Shown one piece after another: positions 60,862 to 64,000 of a DNA stretch of 64,000 bases (its first letter is position 1; each line of letters starts with the position of its first letter). Under the pieces are notes generated by a model that saw only the letters and a list, made by a program, of their open reading frames with translations, was not told the origin of the DNA and searched no databases. The stretch spans positions 4,836,001 to 4,900,000 of the forward strand of contig NZ_JAIWZC010000001.1 in assembly GCF_020297485.1 (NCBI RefSeq). Direction: 5' to 3'. Source of the stretch: Enterocloster clostridioformis. Lineage in GTDB: Bacteria; Bacillota; Clostridia; Lachnospirales; Lachnospiraceae. Made by a program: the position numbers and the translations under genes.

Positions 60862-62004
60862 ATGAAATTCATTCATTTATCAGACCTTCATATCGGAAAA
60901 CGGGTCAATGGTTTTTCCGTGCTGGAGGATCAGAAATATATATTAGACCAGATACTCATGATTGCGGAGGAGGAAATGCCTGACGGCGTCCTCATAGCCG
61001 GGGATGTATATGATAAACCTGTGCCGCCTGCCGAGGCAGTGCAGGTCTTTGACGCTTTCCTGACCGGGCTGGCGGACCGGAATCTGCCCGTGTTTGTCAT
61101 CAGCGGGAACCATGACAGTCCGGAGCGGCTGGCTTTTGGAGGGCAGCTTATGAAGGACAGGAGCGTTTATATGGCGCCTGTGTATGACGGTCATGTGGAG
61201 CCGATTCATATGGAGGACAGGTACGGAAGCCTGTGGGTCTATATGCTGCCCTTTATAAAGCCTGCTGTTGTGAGGAGATGCTGGCCGGAGGAGGGCATTG
61301 AAACCTTTGATGATGCGGTCCGCTGTGCGCTGGGGCATATGACCGGACATAAGAAAGGGACAGATGACCGCAATATTCTGATTGCCCACCAGTTTGTCAC
61401 CGGTGCGTCCTGCTGTGACTCGGAGGAGCTGTCCATCGGCGGCCTGGACCAGGTGAGCGCTGATCTGTTCGATTACTTTGATTATGTGGCCATGGGACAT
61501 ATCCATGGACCCCAGAAGGTGGGAAGAGATACCCTGCGCTATAGCGGGACCCCCCTTAAATATTCATTCTCAGAGGTGAACCACAGAAAGTCAGTGACCG
61601 TGGTGGAGCTGCTGGAAAAGGGAAATGTGACCGTGAACACCCGTCCCCTCAAACCCCTCCATGATATGCGGGAGCTGAAAGGAAGCTATGAGGAGCTGAC
61701 CAGCCGCGATTTTTACCAGGGTACGGCTGTGGATGATTACCTTCACATCACCCTTACGGATGAGGAGGATATACTGGACGCAATAGGCAAGCTGCGCTCC
61801 ATTTATCCCAATGTAATGAAGCTGGATTATGATAACAAGCGCACCAGGGAAGGGAATGTGGTGGAAGCCGCCGCCAAGGCGGACAAGCCGCCCATTGTGC
61901 TGTTGGAGGAACTGTACCGGCTTCAGAACAACCAGCCCATGACAGGGCAGCAGGCTGACTTTGCGGGAAAACTGATGGAAGAAATATGGGAGGGAAGCAG
62001 ATGA
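60862..62004 (+). CDS. sbcD: Exonuclease subunit SbcD (Mre11-like)
   Basis: This 380-residue nuclease has the metallophosphoesterase motifs: MKFIHLSDLHIGKR, VLIAGDVYDKPVPP, VFVISGNHDSPERLAFGG, LIAHQFVTGA and AMGHIHGPQKVG. The C-terminal part interacts with SbcC. The complex degrades hairpins and blocked DNA ends. The start is ATG 60862 behind AAAGGAAG; the frame extends 28 codons upstream without a ribosome site. It overlaps sbcC by 4 bases (ATGA). Confidence 0.95.
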   Translation: MKFIHLSDLHIGKRVNGFSVLEDQKYILDQILMIAEEEMPDGVLIAGDVYDKPVPPAEAVQVFDAFLTGLADRNLPVFVISGNHDSPERLAFGGQLMKDRSVYMAPVYDGHVEPIHMEDRYGSLWVYMLPFIKPAVVRRCWPEEGIETFDDAVRCALGHMTGHKKGTDDRNILIAHQFVTGASCCDSEELSIGGLDQVSADLFDYFDYVAMGHIHGPQKVGRDTLRYSGTPLKYSFSEVNHRKSVTVVELLEKGNVTVNTRPLKPLHDMRELKGSYEELTSRDFYQGTAVDDYLHITLTDEEDILDAIGKLRSIYPNVMKLDYDNKRTREGNVVEAAAKADKPPIVLLEELYRLQNNQPMTGQQADFAGKLMEEIWEGSR

Positions 62005-64000
62005 GGCCGACAGAACTGATAATATCCGCATTTGGACCATATGCAGGTGAGGTTACCCTGGATATGGCCTCTCTGGGAGACCGGGGGCTTTATCTTATTA
62101 CGGGTGACACCGGCGCGGGGAAGACCACTCTGTTTGACGCCATTGCATTTGCCCTTTACGGCAATGCCAGCGGGGACAGCCGCAAACCCAGAATGCTGAG
62201 GAGTAAATACGCCAGGCCGGATGCCAGGACCTATGTGGAGATGGGATTTTCCTATAATGGAAAGGAATACAGGGTGCGGCGCAATCCTGAGTATATGAGG
62301 GCAAAACAAAGAGGCGAAGGGGAGACAAGGGAGAAACCGGACGCAGAGCTTCATCTGCCGGACGGCAGGCTTGTTACAGGAGATAAGGCGGTAACTGTGG
62401 AGGTGGAAGGGCTTCTGGGCCTTAACAGGGAGCAGTTCTCCCAGATTGCCATGCTGGCCCAGGGCAGTTTTTCCAGGCTCCTGTCAGGCAGAACCGAGGA
62501 TCGGGGCATCATTTTCCGGGAAATATTCAAGACAAAGCCCTATCAGCTGTTTCAGGAAAAGCTGAAGGACCGGACCAAGGGCCTGTATGGCCGTTACGCG
62601 GACAGCAGGAAGAGTATGGAACAGTATGCAGGAGGTGTTATCACAGAGGGCCATAGTGAGGAACTGAAGCTTCGCTGGAAGGAGGTGCCCCAGGGAAGCC
62701 TGGAAGCTCTTTTGGAGGTGCTGGACCAGCTGATTACGGCAGATGAGGCGCAGCAGCAGGAGAAAGACAAGGCCATGGCCCTGGTCAGGGATGAGATAGC
62801 TGCCCTTGGGATGGAGCTGGGGAAAATGCAGGGGGATGCCGCGGTCTGCCGGGATATGGCCGCTGCCGCGGATGTGCTCAGGGAGAATACGCCGGTTCTG
62901 GAGCAGGCAAGGGCCAGGTATGAGAGGGAGAAGGAACGCCAGGCTGACAGAGACGGCTTGATTGGCGATGTTACCAGGATGGAAGAAAACCTGAAAACCT
63001 ATGACCGTTTTTACGCGCTTCAGGAGAATCTGAAGGCATGCAGGAAAGAGACAGAGAGCCTTGGAGACAGGCTGGAGCGGGCGGCCCTGGAGGAAAAGCA
63101 GTGGAAGGAACGAAATGACAGCGATGAGAAGACCCTGGAAACCCTTCGCCAGGCAGGAGAAGAGTATCAGGCGGCCCTGACGGCAGGGGAGCGGCTGCGT
63201 GAATACAGTGCGCGTATCGGGCTTCTGGCAGAGGAGCTGGCGCGGTACGGGCAGGAGAGGAGTAAGCTTGAGGCAGCCAGAGAGCGTTACAGGGCAGCCG
63301 ACGGGGAGCGCCGGAGGGCAGACGATGCCTACCGGGAGATGTATCAGAGATTCCTGGACAACCAGGCTGGAATTCTGGCCTCGCGGCTCACAGAAGGCCA
63401 GCCCTGTCCTGTATGCGGCTCCGTCACCCATCCGGCGCCAGCACGGTATATGGAGGAGGGAAAGGAGGCAGCCAAGGACAAGGTAGACCGGCTTAAGGCT
63501 GTCGCAGGGGAAAAGGACAGGGAGGCTGCCAGGCTCAGCCTGGAAGCAGGAAGGCTGGCAGGCAGTCTGGATACCCGTTATGAAAGGATGAAGCAGCAGA
63601 TTGATGCCGAGGTGGCTTCCTGGAAGGAGGACTGGCAGCAGCGGATTCACCAGGCGGAAGCCGCCGCCGGGGTATTGGCTTCGGAGACAGGGGATGAGCG
63701 GCAGGGACGCAGGTATTTCCTTGAACAGTGGGAACAGATGATGGGGCAGCTGAAAGGCCAGCTGGAGCGCCAGGCTGCCGTCCAGAAGGAGAAGATTCAG
63801 GAAAAGAAGAAGAGAAAAGAATATAAGGAAGCCATTGAAGGCAGAAGGGCCTTGGGGCGTCAATCCCTGGAAGCAGCCTCGGAGCTGAAACAGCAGGCCC
63901 AGAGGCTGCTGGCAGAGAGCCAGGCAAAGGAAAGGGAGCTGGAAAGCCGCCTTAAGGAGATGGAGTCCTCCCTGCCCTATGAAAACAGAACGGCCGCTCA
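62001..64000 (+). CDS. sbcC: Exonuclease subunit SbcC (Rad50-like), 3' partial
   Basis: About 666 residues are present before the window ends. It has Walker A ITGDTGAGKTT near residue 38, the Q-loop region REQFSQIAMLAQGSFSRLL, long coiled coils and the zinc hook CPVCG (Cys469, Cys472). The C-terminal signature and Walker B halves lie outside the window. It is the ATPase that opens and closes the SbcD nuclease. ATG overlaps the sbcD stop. Confidence 0.95.
   Translation, partial: MRPTELIISAFGPYAGEVTLDMASLGDRGLYLITGDTGAGKTTLFDAIAFALYGNASGDSRKPRMLRSKYARPDARTYVEMGFSYNGKEYRVRRNPEYMRAKQRGEGETREKPDAELHLPDGRLVTGDKAVTVEVEGLLGLNREQFSQIAMLAQGSFSRLLSGRTEDRGIIFREIFKTKPYQLFQEKLKDRTKGLYGRYADSRKSMEQYAGGVITEGHSEELKLRWKEVPQGSLEALLEVLDQLITADEAQQQEKDKAMALVRDEIAALGMELGKMQGDAAVCRDMAAAADVLRENTPVLEQARARYEREKERQADRDGLIGDVTRMEENLKTYDRFYALQENLKACRKETESLGDRLERAALEEKQWKERNDSDEKTLETLRQAGEEYQAALTAGERLREYSARIGLLAEELARYGQERSKLEAARERYRAADGERRRADDAYREMYQRFLDNQAGILASRLTEGQPCPVCGSVTHPAPARYMEEGKEAAKDKVDRLKAVAGEKDREAARLSLEAGRLAGSLDTRYERMKQQIDAEVASWKEDWQQRIHQAEAAAGVLASETGDERQGRRYFLEQWEQMMGQLKGQLERQAAVQKEKIQEKKKRKEYKEAIEGRRALGRQSLEAASELKQQAQRLLAESQAKERELESRLKEMESSLPYENRTAA

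Noticed and set aside
62484..63863. Long minus-strand open frame of 459 codons
   Set aside because: It is the antisense shadow of the sbcC coiled-coil region, whose plus-strand frame has Walker A, Q-loop and zinc hook; the minus frame is leucine/proline/serine-rich without any known motif or ribosome site.
1..64000. tRNA, rRNA or riboswitch genes
   Set aside because: Reading the intergenic regions on both strands showed no cloverleaf, T-box or known aptamer pattern; a covariance-model scan would be needed to exclude small ones.

Overview
The window most likely comes from a gut Lachnospiraceae bacterium of the Clostridium clostridioforme/bolteae (Enterocloster) type. This is an inference from the gene set: a trimeric [FeFe]-hydrogenase with its sensory partner cluster, YesM/YesN and VanRS-like two-component systems, two-subunit clostridial serine dehydratase, strong AGGAGG ribosome sites, moderate GC content and many orphan solute-binding lipoproteins. 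No rRNA or tRNA gene and no CRISPR array was recognised.

Layout. 1-9144: one plus-strand sugar or sugar-acid catabolic operon (two xylose-isomerase-like TIM barrels, zinc dehydrogenase, cupin, SIS isomerase, ROK kinase, Gfo/Idh/MocA oxidoreductase, TRAP binding protein) ending in a chimera of a DapA-type aldolase and a TPR protein. 9145-22178: a second catabolic locus with two alpha/beta-hydrolases, a PrpR-like regulator on the opposite strand, and an operon of DUF1537 kinase, Fe-dependent alcohol dehydrogenase, DapA-type aldolase, PdxA2, sialidase-fold protein, SLC13 permease and Ca2+/cation antiporter, closed by a terminator. Six copies of an inverted repeat GTTY-N7-RAAC precede the two outward operons. 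22180-25400: an island of foreign or decaying DNA (AzlD remnant, orphan HipA-like kinase, mobile-element-like stretch, AT-rich ester cyclase, broken LysR gene). 25489-32044: a YesM/YesN system, then NCS1 permease, hydantoinase/dihydropyrimidinase and a BMP-type binding protein. 32036-36533: MocR regulator divergent from an aminotransferase, then L-serine dehydratase subunits. 36733-42776: LysR regulator, sugar-type binding protein, and a graveyard (frameshifted sensor, LysR/ABC junction, serpin remnant) around intact ComB-like and cell-wall-repeat genes. 42901-46248: OmpR/VanS-like two-component system and terminator. 46699-55491: hydrogenase operon (minus) divergent from a plus-strand sensory hydrogenase-like cluster (DRTGG, anti-sigma-like ATPase, H-cluster-like protein, DRTGG, PHP). 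55696-59766: pstSCAB plus a HAD hydrolase. 59783-64000: transposase remnant, small conserved protein, sbcD and the start of sbcC.

The most unusual items are the DapA-TPR fusion, the esterase plus four-carbon sugar-acid locus with its repeated operator and a regulator lacking the sigma-54 contact motif, and the hydrogenase divergon with a duplicated 56-base structured repeat inside the operon. At least eight gene remnants lie in the gaps between intact operons, several at visible deletion or duplication junctions.
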